From assembly GCF_900088125.1 (NCBI RefSeq), contig NZ_FLQT01000003.1, positions 369,070 to 433,069 on the forward strand: a stretch of DNA of 64,000 bases, read 5' to 3'. The notes under the pieces are model-generated. The model saw nothing but the letters and a program-made list of their open reading frames with translations, was not told the origin of the DNA and made no database searches. The DNA comes from Peptoniphilus pacaensis (GTDB lineage: Bacteria; Bacillota; Clostridia; Tissierellales; Peptoniphilaceae). The position numbers and the translations under genes were made by a program. Positions 52,445 to 59,930 of the stretch are shown one piece after another (positions within the stretch are counted from its first letter, which is position 1; each line of letters opens with the position of its first letter).

Positions 52445-54148
52445 ATGGCTGTTATTGTAAAAGGTAAGCCAATTAAGTCCACGTTGCAGAAGGCAATTAA
52501 TTATGTTGCAGACGCTTATAAAACAGAAAACAAAATATTAGTTTCAACGCATGGCACAAGCATTGATTATGGAGAGAGAGATTTTTTTGAGGTTTGGAAT
52601 ACTAATACAAATCAACAAAAGAAAGTATTAGCAAGACACCTTAAACAGTCTTTCGCTCCAGGAGAAGTATCTCCTGAAGAAGCACACGAAATTGCCTTGG
52701 AATTTTGTGAGCGTTTTTTAAAAGGTGAGTATCAATACGTGGTGGGAACACACGTTGATACAAACTGTATTCATAATCACATTCTTTTTAATAACATACG
52801 AATGACGGATTTTAAAGCCTATAAAATTACAAAAGATATTCCTGTTATTAGGCAAATTAATGATGACATTTGTAAAGAACACGGACTATCCATTATTGAT
52901 CCCAACATGGAAAAAGAATTTTTAAACGACCATTATCGAAACACGAGGTCATATTATGAGGATATGTGTTTGAAAAAAGGGCTGTCCTGGAAAGCAAAAA
53001 TTCAATCCGGGATCGACTTATGTATTGAGCAAGCAACAAGCTATGAGGATTTTCTTTTATTGGTCGAAGACATTGGGCTTATTTATGATGACAACGGAAA
53101 GTATCTAAAAATTAAATTCCCGGAACAACAAAAGTTTACAAGGTGTAAAGAACAAACACTTGGGAAAGACTATACACGTGGAGCTATTCAAAATCGAATC
53201 GAACAAGAAATAGAAATTAAAAATCAAATTGAAAACAAGCCGAAGATGTATATGCAAGATCCCAATTTTATAAAACAAACAAAGCAAAAAATTCAGAACG
53301 ATCTTCATACTATTCTCGGCGAAGAAAAGACCTTCCGTGATTTTATGGAGCATTTTTCCTCTCTAGGTTACAGTTATGATCCTGATGGAAAAGTCTATAT
53401 GTTTGAAGATAATCGTCGCTCTGTTACTTGTCCGGAAGCTAGACTCAGTAAAAAATATCATATGGAGCAAATACAAGCTGCATATCGTGAAGCCGACATC
53501 GATATTTATAAGCAGCAATTTATCAATTATAAAGTCATCAATCGAACAAAATATGCTATGGAGTCAGCTATAAAATATGCTTCATCTTACGACGAATTTT
53601 TAAACGAGATGAGAAAGAAACAATATGATTTTAAGGAGTACCGTGGAGAACTTTACTTGAAATATTCAAGTGATGAAGAATTTACGCTTGTACACCCCAC
53701 CACTTTTGGAACGGACTATATCAAAGAAATGATCAGTTTTAACATTATGCATAAAACGATCGGTCAAGAAGATGTACGAATAATCCGTTTTGAAAAAGGT
53801 CTTAATCAGAATGAGATCTTAACGAGAAATATGACGATGATGAACGAGAACTATCTGCTCTTGAAAAAACATGGAATCAATAGCTTCTCAGAAATTACAG
53901 AAGTAATTAATTTCTACAACAACATTCAGAAGAAAAACAACGATCGAATTAAAGAGATAAAAGAGCTTACAGGAGGCTATTTAACGGATTCAAAATTAAA
54001 GTCTGAACTAACGGACCTCTATAACGATAATCGTCGTTTAAAGGCTTCTGTGGCAAATCTTCATAAAATTCATGATAACTACTCACGATATTTGGAACTT
54101 AATGATCGATCAAAAGAAAGACTAGATATAGGTACGCCTAGCCGTTAA
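52445..54148 (+). CDS. MobP-type relaxase, full length (module 2)
   Basis: 567 residues. Motif III is HVDTNCIHNH (103-112), with ARHLKQSFAPGEVSPEEAHE before it. The C-terminal half contains repeated units resembling YEDFLLLVEDIGL, FRDFMEHFSSLGY and YDEFLNEMRKKQY, and a coiled-coil end. It should nick oriT and stay linked to the transferred strand. No transfer or integrase genes follow, so it needs a helper conjugation system. Confidence 0.88.
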   Translation: MAVIVKGKPIKSTLQKAINYVADAYKTENKILVSTHGTSIDYGERDFFEVWNTNTNQQKKVLARHLKQSFAPGEVSPEEAHEIALEFCERFLKGEYQYVVGTHVDTNCIHNHILFNNIRMTDFKAYKITKDIPVIRQINDDICKEHGLSIIDPNMEKEFLNDHYRNTRSYYEDMCLKKGLSWKAKIQSGIDLCIEQATSYEDFLLLVEDIGLIYDDNGKYLKIKFPEQQKFTRCKEQTLGKDYTRGAIQNRIEQEIEIKNQIENKPKMYMQDPNFIKQTKQKIQNDLHTILGEEKTFRDFMEHFSSLGYSYDPDGKVYMFEDNRRSVTCPEARLSKKYHMEQIQAAYREADIDIYKQQFINYKVINRTKYAMESAIKYASSYDEFLNEMRKKQYDFKEYRGELYLKYSSDEEFTLVHPTTFGTDYIKEMISFNIMHKTIGQEDVRIIRFEKGLNQNEILTRNMTMMNENYLLLKKHGINSFSEITEVINFYNNIQKKNNDRIKEIKELTGGYLTDSKLKSELTDLYNDNRRLKASVANLHKIHDNYSRYLELNDRSKERLDIGTPSR

Positions 54149-54264
54149 ATGATTCTCTAAGATATAAAATGTCGGAGCATTATGGGTTATAAAGTATCCA
54201 TTGGGTGTTTGAAAATGTGACGAACCCGCAGCAAAAACTAATGACGGTAACGGAGAGAAAGTAG

Positions 54265-54492
54265 TTTAACAAGAGCCACAGTCTTTTAAAGAAACCGACA
54301 AAGAACTTAACAGAAGACGAAAAGTTCGTTGTCGCCATCTTGTTTAAAACGAACGATGCTATTCGTACCGCTTATATTTTAAAAGAAGGCTTTACAGTTC
54401 TATCTCATCAAAAAATCTCTGCTATGACAACTCTAACACAGTGGATGGAAGAAGCTAAAAAAGCGGTCAAAAAAAGTGGCGATACTGCTTAA
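54265..54492 (+). pseudogene. ISL3-like transposase C-terminal fragment
   Basis: The frame reads LLKKPTKNLTEDEKFVVAIL and then TAYILKEGF and QWMEEAKKAVKKSG before TAA. This resembles the C-terminal linker region of ISL3-family transposases (LLKNPKNLT.., YxLKExF). An in-frame TAG lies just upstream and no start is present. Short repeats GTCGGAGCA at about 54171 and 54553 may be relics of its ends. Confidence 0.5.
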
Positions 54493-54640
54493 GCGCTTAG
54501 AAAAACTAGTTCAGCGAGATTACCAGCAGCTTTAATTACCTGTAGAAAAAAGGTCGGAGCACTATAGAGTCACCCCATAAAGTTGGACTTAATCGAGTAA
54601 GCATTTCGCTTGCTCGATTTTGTTTTACATAATATTCGTT
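54493..54640. other. Intergenic stretch with an IS3-type end
   Basis: CATAAAGTTGGACTTA near 54580 resembles the terminal inverted repeat of IS150-like IS3 elements, next to the transposase remnant on the minus strand. Nothing else is supported. Confidence 0.4.
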
Positions 54641-54883
54641 CTATGCTGCGTTCATTCGTTCACGGTATTGCTTTGGACTCAAGCCTCCTAGCTTTTCTTT
54701 GATTCGATCGTTGTTGTAGTAGTGGATAAAGTTTTTAATAGCCCGGACAAGATCTTTCCTACTTCGGTAAACGTAGCCTGCAAAGATTTCTCTTTTCAGT
54801 ACGCTAAAGAAGTTTTCCATGGGTGCGTTGTCGTAGCAGTTGCCTTTTCTCGACATGAAGCGAGTGAACACTAAGTCTATCAA
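54641..54883 (-). pseudogene. IS3-family (IS150 group) transposase, C-terminal remnant
   Basis: 80 codons. SRKGNCYDNAPMENFFSVLK holds the last acidic residue of the DDE triad, and YNNDRIKEKLGGLSPKQYRE is the usual C-terminus. The first two Asp of the catalytic site are missing. The sequence before SRKGN (FTRFM) departs from the family, marking the breakpoint. Confidence 0.82.
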
Positions 54884-54915
54884 GTCAACCTATCTGTTTG
54901 TAGAAACATATCCAT

Positions 54916-54956
54916 AAACCTTTTAACGATAGGTAGAAACTATCGTTAAAAGGTTT
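54916..54956. terminator. Long perfect hairpin downstream of the AraC-type gene
   Basis: A 17-bp perfect stem (54916-54932 with 54940-54956) with a 7-base loop, AAACC at its base. There is no long T run in either direction, so termination is possible but not certain. Confidence 0.5.
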
Positions 54957-54977
54957 CAGACAGATTAACTGGTGTTT

Positions 54978-55844
54978 TTAAGCTTTAGTTATCGGAATCC
55001 AAAGTTCCATTTTATAGTCTTTGCTATTCATATCACCTTCATAATAATATTCAAAGTCAGGTTTTCCTGAATGGACATAACCATGCTCAGGGAAGAAAAC
55101 TTCCATCGCATATTTCCATCCGTTATGAATACAATCCGGAACAGATCCTATTAATTCTACAACAGCATATTCCGCTTCTTCCACTTCCAAAATTTCTAAG
55201 CCCATACTTTTTGCTTCGTCTACATCATTAACAATATAGCCGGCCATATAGTTAATTGTATTAACTTCTAAAGCATCCTGGTTATCAAAGTTTAATATAT
55301 CGTGGCAAACCCCAACAGATTCTCCTGTCCCTAATTTTGACATCTCTTCATGGCTAACCTTAGAAAATAATTTTCCCCATATACTTGAACATAATGATGA
55401 ATTGATGTTTTGTTCATTTACACCTGCAACCGTAAATGCTTTCTTCTTTTGAATTGTAATATTCATACTTCTTCCTCCCTTAATACTTAGTGTTAATTGC
55501 ACCCTAGAAACTAATTTGAATGGTTTCCCATTTCTTACCTCAGAAGGAGTGAATCCATGAAAATTCTTAAAAGCTGTCCCGAATGAATCCGGTGACTCAT
55601 ATCCAAATCTTAAGGCAACATCAATAATTTTTTCATCTGTATCTCTTAATATAATGGCCGCTTCAGTTAATCTTCTACTTCTTAAATACTCTGAAAGTGT
55701 TGTTTCAGTTAATATAGAAAACAAGCGACTGAACATAGAATAAGAGTATCCGGATAATTGAGTTACTTTCTCTTTGCTGATTTCATCATCAAGAACTGTT
55801 TCAAGATAATCAATCGTATTATTAAACGACTTGATAATATTCAT
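54978..55844 (-). CDS. AraC-type regulator with GyrI-like effector domain
   Basis: 288 residues from ATG at 55844 (AAGGGGGAATCGAA upstream); a longer frame from 55919 has no site. Two AraC helix-turn-helices lie in residues 1-105 (EKVTQLSGYSYSMFSRLFS; DVALRFGYESPDSFGTAFKNF). The remainder, from about residue 125, is an effector-binding GyrI-like domain. Such proteins (for example Rob and SoxS-like multidrug regulators) bind amphipathic compounds. Its target genes are not evident from the neighbourhood. Confidence 0.85.
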   Translation of the reverse strand: MNIIKSFNNTIDYLETVLDDEISKEKVTQLSGYSYSMFSRLFSILTETTLSEYLRSRRLTEAAIILRDTDEKIIDVALRFGYESPDSFGTAFKNFHGFTPSEVRNGKPFKLVSRVQLTLSIKGGRSMNITIQKKKAFTVAGVNEQNINSSLCSSIWGKLFSKVSHEEMSKLGTGESVGVCHDILNFDNQDALEVNTINYMAGYIVNDVDEAKSMGLEILEVEEAEYAVVELIGSVPDCIHNGWKYAMEVFFPEHGYVHSGKPDFEYYYEGDMNSKDYKMELWIPITKA

Positions 55845-55980
55845 TTCGATTCCCCCTTTCTTTCGGTTTATTTTAGTATAGAGGAAGATTTCTTTTCCTA
55901 CTCTACAATATCCGTACAAGTTTTATAGGTTTTATCTCTTAGAAGCTTATAGTTTGCAAGCTCAATAAACCGTGGTTTAT

Positions 55981-56267
55981 TTAAATGCTGTCAAAATATT
56001 TCTTAGCTTCTTTTATATCTAAACAAGTGATATCACTACTCTTCTTTATTGCTTCAATTTCTTTTCCAGTGTTTTTTAATGCAAAACTAGTTCTTTTTCT
56101 TCCTCCGAAATATAAGTTGACACCAACTCTTCATGTCCTATTGCTCTACACAGTTCATTTATTTGAGTTTGCATCTTATTTATCTGTTCTTTGTCCCTTG
56201 AAGAATTTAACACTCCTACTACAAAATCTAAAAATAAAGCACCTCTCAATACATAAGCTGTGTCCAT
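55981..56267 (-). pseudogene. Small gene of unknown function broken by a frameshift
   Basis: ATG at 56267 has GGAG eight bases upstream and gives 63 residues (DTAYVLRGALFLDFVVGVLN...EEEKELVLH) before TAA at 56076. The next frame continues with coding-like sequence: ALKNTGKEIEAIKKSS, then LDIKEAKKYFDSI to TAA at 55981. Together they would give about 94 residues. The shift falls near GTTTTG around 56080. It may be a real mutation or a base-calling slip in the A/T run. I do not recognise the family. Confidence 0.5.
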
Positions 56268-56468
56268 TTATTATCTCCACAAATTTTAATTTATCTAATT
56301 TTTCCCCATCTATGCCGTTGACACAAACTATCAAAATATCTAAAGTGTTGCTACGACCTTTTCCTTATATTTATAGTGTTGCTACAAGTGAGTATTTGAA
56401 ATATATTATTAAATACTGATTCTGAAACCTAATCATATATTTATCTAGTTCAAAATTTATAAAACTAT

Positions 56469-56640
56469 TGATTTCAAGCCTATCAGATTCTTATTAGTCC
56501 ATTTCTCTTGTCATCAACGCCATAGCTTCCACATGTATCAAGACTTCCCTGATGATAACCATACATCAAGAAGTGACTCTTAACGCTCGTTGCATGAGGG
56601 AAGCTGGCAAAAGGAATGTCGTTGAAGGGTGCGAATCGAA
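56469..56640. repeat. Unrecognised interspersed repeat, copy 1
   Basis: Shares with 58141-58290 the start TTGATTTCAAG, CCCTGATGATAACC, ACGCTCGTTGCA and GGGTGCG, in the same order. This copy has an extra 25 bp or so with inverted segments TCAACG/CGTTGA and AGCTTCC/GGAAGCT. It is noncoding. The adjoining 56268-56468 shows nothing supported. Confidence 0.6.
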
Positions 56641-56695
56641 GGCTGATTAATTAGCATAATTATTCATATCACTTAGGATTTGCTCGTTGACGACA

Positions 56696-57115
56696 TCAAA
56701 ACCAATTTACTCTTTCATCTCTAAATTCAGGATCGCTGCTTTGCTGATAAGGGTTGTAGTTACTTCGATTGCACCCATATTCTTTTAAAAATTTTATCTT
56801 ATTATCAGCCGTCCATTCAATCAAAGAAATTCCGTCAAATTCTTCTGTTTTACCTGTATGCATTTCATTTTTGAAATACCATTCAACGATCGTCTGATTT
56901 TCTTTATGAAAAAATTGCTTAATTTCCCATACCAAAACTTTCCCTCTCGTATTCCACTCTTTAAACCAGTGTTTTACTGTTTGCAGATCATAATATTGTG
57001 GTCCCCAGCTTTCTGTGTAAACCACATTTTCTGAAAAAATATGATCCATACCTAAATCTCGTTGAATTATCCACATCTCAAACCACAAACGTATTATTTC
57101 TTCTTTTTCTCTCAT
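56696..57115 (-). CDS. NTF2-like (SnoaL fold) protein
   Basis: 139 residues. The cone-fold pattern is visible: an opening helix (EEIIRLWFEMWI), then FSENVVYTESWGPQYYDLQTVKHW and TIVEWYFKNEMHTGKTEEFDGISL. Such small proteins bind or isomerise small hydrophobic molecules, and many are uncharacterised. It stands alone between accessory genes. No partner gene suggests its substrate. Confidence 0.75.
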   Translation of the reverse strand: MREKEEIIRLWFEMWIIQRDLGMDHIFSENVVYTESWGPQYYDLQTVKHWFKEWNTRGKVLVWEIKQFFHKENQTIVEWYFKNEMHTGKTEEFDGISLIEWTADNKIKFLKEYGCNRSNYNPYQQSSDPEFRDERVNWF

Positions 57116-57390
57116 AAAAACCTCATAAGTTAAATGTTCTTTTCATTAAAATACATAAATCTCAAACTCGTGCTTCATGGATTCTTCCAGCAACCGTCTA
57201 TTTTCACTTATAAGAGATTTCCCAAAACTGAATTTACCGCCTATATTCATTTGTGGCATAAACTGCTACCGCCGCAGTAATAATCTATTGTTCAATTAAC
57301 TTACCTGCTTTATTTCCTTTCCAACTAAAGTCCAAGAATTAAGTTGATTTCGACCGAGTTCCTCCGTTCAAACATTCCAATGTAAATTTG
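57116..57390. other. Intergenic stretch with gene debris
   Basis: On the minus strand a short frame (about 57134-57247) reads MPQMNIGGKFSFGKSLIS and ends EIYVF, and another ends VAVYATNEYRR. Neither has a ribosome binding site. They look like remnants of lost genes. No RNA gene or repeat is seen. Confidence 0.3.
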
Positions 57391-57885
57391 TTATTTATTT
57401 CTATAAATAAATCTTACTTCACGAAGCTCTTTGCCCCCAATAGTATCAACCAGATAATCCTCTGTTTGGAGAAACCCAAAATGCTCATAGAAATTTTTAG
57501 CCGCAATATTGTCATCAAGCACCCATAGGAACAGTTCATCAAAACCAAGCTTGTTAAGTTCTAAAATAGTTGCTTCAAGAAGCTTTTTCCCGTAGCCCTT
57601 TCCCATATATTCTGGAAGAAAATATATTGAAATGATTTCACCACACTCAGAAAACTTCTCAAAACGGGACCTGCAAAAGCTGCTTGTGCCGATATACTTT
57701 CCATCGTCAATACAAACAAGTGTCTTCCATCCAGGTATATCAAAGTTTTTTGACCATCTTCCCTCAGGAATTGAATTAAGATATTCTTGTGGAATTATCC
57801 CTTTGTAGGCATGTTTCCAACTATCTTCGTAAATTTTGCTGATAGCCAATCTATCATCTGAATGTGTTATATATCTGATTTCCAT
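57391..57885 (-). CDS. GNAT family N-acetyltransferase
   Basis: 164 residues. The acetyl-CoA motif is YFLPEYMGKGYGKKLLEAT (R/QxxGxG/A type), followed by FLWVLDDNIAAKNFYEHFGF. Substrate unknown. GGGAGAGTGT lies near the ATG at 57885. Confidence 0.87.
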   Translation of the reverse strand: MEIRYITHSDDRLAISKIYEDSWKHAYKGIIPQEYLNSIPEGRWSKNFDIPGWKTLVCIDDGKYIGTSSFCRSRFEKFSECGEIISIYFLPEYMGKGYGKKLLEATILELNKLGFDELFLWVLDDNIAAKNFYEHFGFLQTEDYLVDTIGGKELREVRFIYRNK

Positions 57886-57930
57886 TTGTTACACTCTCCC
57901 TACAGCTCACTAATACAATTTCCATAAAAA

Positions 57931-58146
57931 TCATTCTTCTCGCTTCACATACCTTAACTCGATATCGTACCCCAGAGCTTCCATCAACTTGACAAGCGTG
58001 TTGTTGACGATGGTTTCCTTGCTGCGGATCACCCGGTTTACATTGGGAGCGGATGTTTCGATTTCCTTTGCCAGCCTTGCCTGGGTGATTCCGGCTTCAA
58101 TACATTTTATTTTTATGTCCGGGCTTTTCTTCGGAATCCCTTGATT
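57931..58146 (-). pseudogene. 5'-truncated XRE-type helix-turn-helix gene
   Basis: The frame from a TGA at about 58149 to the stop at 57931 encodes about 71 residues, with ITQARLAKEIETSAPNVNRV as a clear XRE helix-turn-helix and LMEALGYDIELRYV as a typical end. There is no ATG, GTG or TTG start in frame before the HTH. The segment is GC-rich compared with its neighbours, like the host core. It abuts repeat copy 2. Confidence 0.65.
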
Positions 58147-58290
58147 TCAAGGTATTTTATGCGCTTTTAGTCCTTCACTCTTGACATCAAGACTACCCTG
58201 ATGATAACCCTACATTAAGAAATAGGTCTGCACGCTCGTTGCAGGATGGAAGTTAACAAAGGTAATCTTGTGGGAGGGTGCGTGTCTAAG
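58141..58290. repeat. Unrecognised interspersed repeat, copy 2
   Basis: Homologous to 56469-56640, including TTGATTTCAAG at the left end, ACCCTGATGATAACC, CACGCTCGTTGCA and GAGGGTGCG. It interrupts or borders the truncated XRE gene. It is noncoding in all frames. Confidence 0.6.
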
Positions 58291-58311
58291 TCCACCGCAA
58301 GCCGGGAATTG

Positions 58312-58929
58312 TCAGCTAATAAATTTACTCGCCAACTTGTACACTTGATTTATTTCTTTGCTTTCTAACTTCCAATTATTGAGTTCAGCTTTAATTAACT
58401 CTGGAAATTTTTTACTAATATCTCTTAAAGCATTCCCTACCGATTTTCTAACATATTCACTCGTATCTTCTTTTAAGTTGGCAATTCGTCTAATAGCTTC
58501 ATTCGGATTATCTTTGAAATATGGTCTACTTGTCCATATTCTAAGTCCCTCTGTAACTGCTCTCCTTGTATTAGGATTATTGTTTTTTAACCATTCATCA
58601 ATTATTGGAAGTGCTTTTTCATATCCTATTTTTTTGCAAAATTCATCAAATGCCTTCGCCAATACTTCCTGAACTCTCCAATTATCATCTTTGGAAACTT
58701 CATCCCTCATAAATGCTAAAATATCATCTTGCTCTGATAAGTATCCAAAAAGAAATACACCATACATTCTAACTTGATAGGCATCAGATTTATATGCTAA
58801 AAATGCTAATTTTCTTATATATTCATTATCATTAGATTTGTAATCTGCAAAGGCTCTTTTTTCCTCCTCTTTGAAGCCATTTTCTATCAACGAAAATTCT
58901 TTTTCTAAACTCACGATATATTCTTTCAT
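58312..58929 (-). CDS. DNA alkylation repair-like HEAT-repeat protein (AlkD type)
   Basis: 205 residues built of helical HEAT repeats. The block DNWRVQEVLAKAFDEFC and NNNPNTRRAVTEGLRIWTSRPYF (in part) match the AlkD/AlkC-like family of DNA glycosylases. I could not confirm the catalytic Asp and Trp, so repair activity is probable but not proven. Its ATG overlaps the stop of an acetyltransferase gene (ATGA), with AGGAGGAG upstream, so the two were co-translated. Confidence 0.72.
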   Translation of the reverse strand: MKEYIVSLEKEFSLIENGFKEEEKRAFADYKSNDNEYIRKLAFLAYKSDAYQVRMYGVFLFGYLSEQDDILAFMRDEVSKDDNWRVQEVLAKAFDEFCKKIGYEKALPIIDEWLKNNNPNTRRAVTEGLRIWTSRPYFKDNPNEAIRRIANLKEDTSEYVRKSVGNALRDISKKFPELIKAELNNWKLESKEINQVYKLASKFIS

Positions 58930-59441
58930 GCAGCTTCATCTCCTCCTAACTTCCAATTTCTCGCTTTGCCACCTTTTCCAATCTTATTAATCGGCTTTCT
59001 TTTGAATACACTGCAGCCATCACTTTCTCCAATAAATTCAAAATCATTTTTCATCGCAATTCGTTTGGAATTTTCCTGGTTCGGGGCACACTCAATAATC
59101 AAGTTTTTCCCTATCTCTGAACTACGGTTTATAAAGGCTTTTGTTAATTCATTGGCATATCCTTTCCCTCAGTATCTCTTATTGAGTATCCAACCCAGTT
59201 CGAAGGAGTCATTGTCATACTCATGAAATATTGCATATCCGATAAACTTCTGACTAAAATCTTCCACCGCATAAATCAAAGGAGGGTCAATCAGTGCGAC
59301 ACTATTTAGAAAATTCGCTATTTTTTCCCATGAAAAAGGCGGTTCTATAAATTCCATGACAGCTTCATCTGAAAGTAGATTATATAATTCCGTTAGATCA
59401 TTATTAGTAAATTTTCTTATCTTTAATCGTTCGGTAATCAT
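58928..59441 (-). pseudogene. GNAT acetyltransferase gene with a premature TGA
   Basis: The frame starts MITERLKIRKFTNNDL at 59441 and reads to ILNKRY, then TGA at 59169-59171, then GKGYANELTKAFINRSSEIG through to the true stop at 58928. In RimJ-type GNAT proteins this position is commonly Trp (RYWGKGYA), so one TGG to TGA change explains it. Everything else is in frame. It ends in ATGA overlap with the HEAT-repeat gene. Confidence 0.82.
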
Positions 59442-59550
59442 GCGGTCCCTGCATCTTTTCAAGACGCACAACGCTTTCCAAATGGCTTGAGTGGTCAGTA
59501 TGGATAAAATTAAATTTTTTTAAAAAGCCTTGTATGTGGGAATATATTAA
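59404..59550 (-). pseudogene. Possible 3' fragment of another gene overlapping the GNAT start
   Basis: A second frame without a start reads HIQGFLKKFNFIHTDHSSHL and VVRLEKMQGPHDYRT before TAA. Its composition is protein-like and similar to ends of acetyltransferases. It overlaps the start of the broken GNAT gene, which has only a weak ribosome site of its own. Low certainty. Confidence 0.28.
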
Positions 59551-59592
59551 TCAATACGTATCTTATAATACATTATATCATTCTGGAGCAAA

Positions 59593-59620
59593 GAAAAAAC
59601 AGCCCTCAAAAGAGCTGTTT
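59593..59620 (-). terminator. Intrinsic terminator of the ABC transporter operon
   Basis: On the minus strand AAACAGC pairs with GCTGTTT and is followed by a T run, 33 bp after the small membrane protein gene. Confidence 0.75.
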
Positions 59621-59652
59621 AGATTATTATTTTCTTGTTTTAATCGCATTAC

Positions 59653-59910
59653 TTATATTAGATGACCTACAAACATTGCTATAGGCAGTAATAAGATTAA
59701 AAGGACATTTAACGCCATAAACAACTTATCCTTTTCCTTTACCCCAAATATTAAACCTATTAGTCCAATAATTGGGCAGACAAACATTGATGTGAGTCCA
59801 GTTGGTCTTAGACTGGTATAGCTTTCAAAGATGTCTATTGGCAGTAGGTAGGAAATCAGAAATATTACGAGTCCAAGTAAAAAAAATTTTTTACTGATAT
59901 TTTTCTTCAT
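59653..59910 (-). CDS. Small three-helix membrane protein of unknown function
   Basis: 85 residues with hydrophobic segments at about 8-24, 38-56 and 65-83, separated by short charged loops (GVKEKDKL). GGAAGAGAATAG lies before the ATG. It follows the FtsX-type permease gene by 20 bp and precedes the operon terminator, so it may be an accessory subunit or an unrelated passenger. Confidence 0.65.
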   Translation of the reverse strand: MKKNISKKFFLLGLVIFLISYLLPIDIFESYTSLRPTGLTSMFVCPIIGLIGLIFGVKEKDKLFMALNVLLILLLPIAMFVGHLI

Positions 59911-59930
59911 ACTATTCTCTTCCTTTGAAA

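Noticed and set aside
55985..56419. 144-codon plus-strand frame
   Set aside because: Low-complexity hydrophobic translation opposite a minus-strand frame with a good ribosome site and protein-like sequence.
56469..58290. The two 150-bp repeats as integron attC sites
   Set aside because: Inverted segments exist in copy 1 but the RYYYAAC/GTTRRRY core pairs do not fit and copy 2 lacks the matching arms; no integron integrase is visible.
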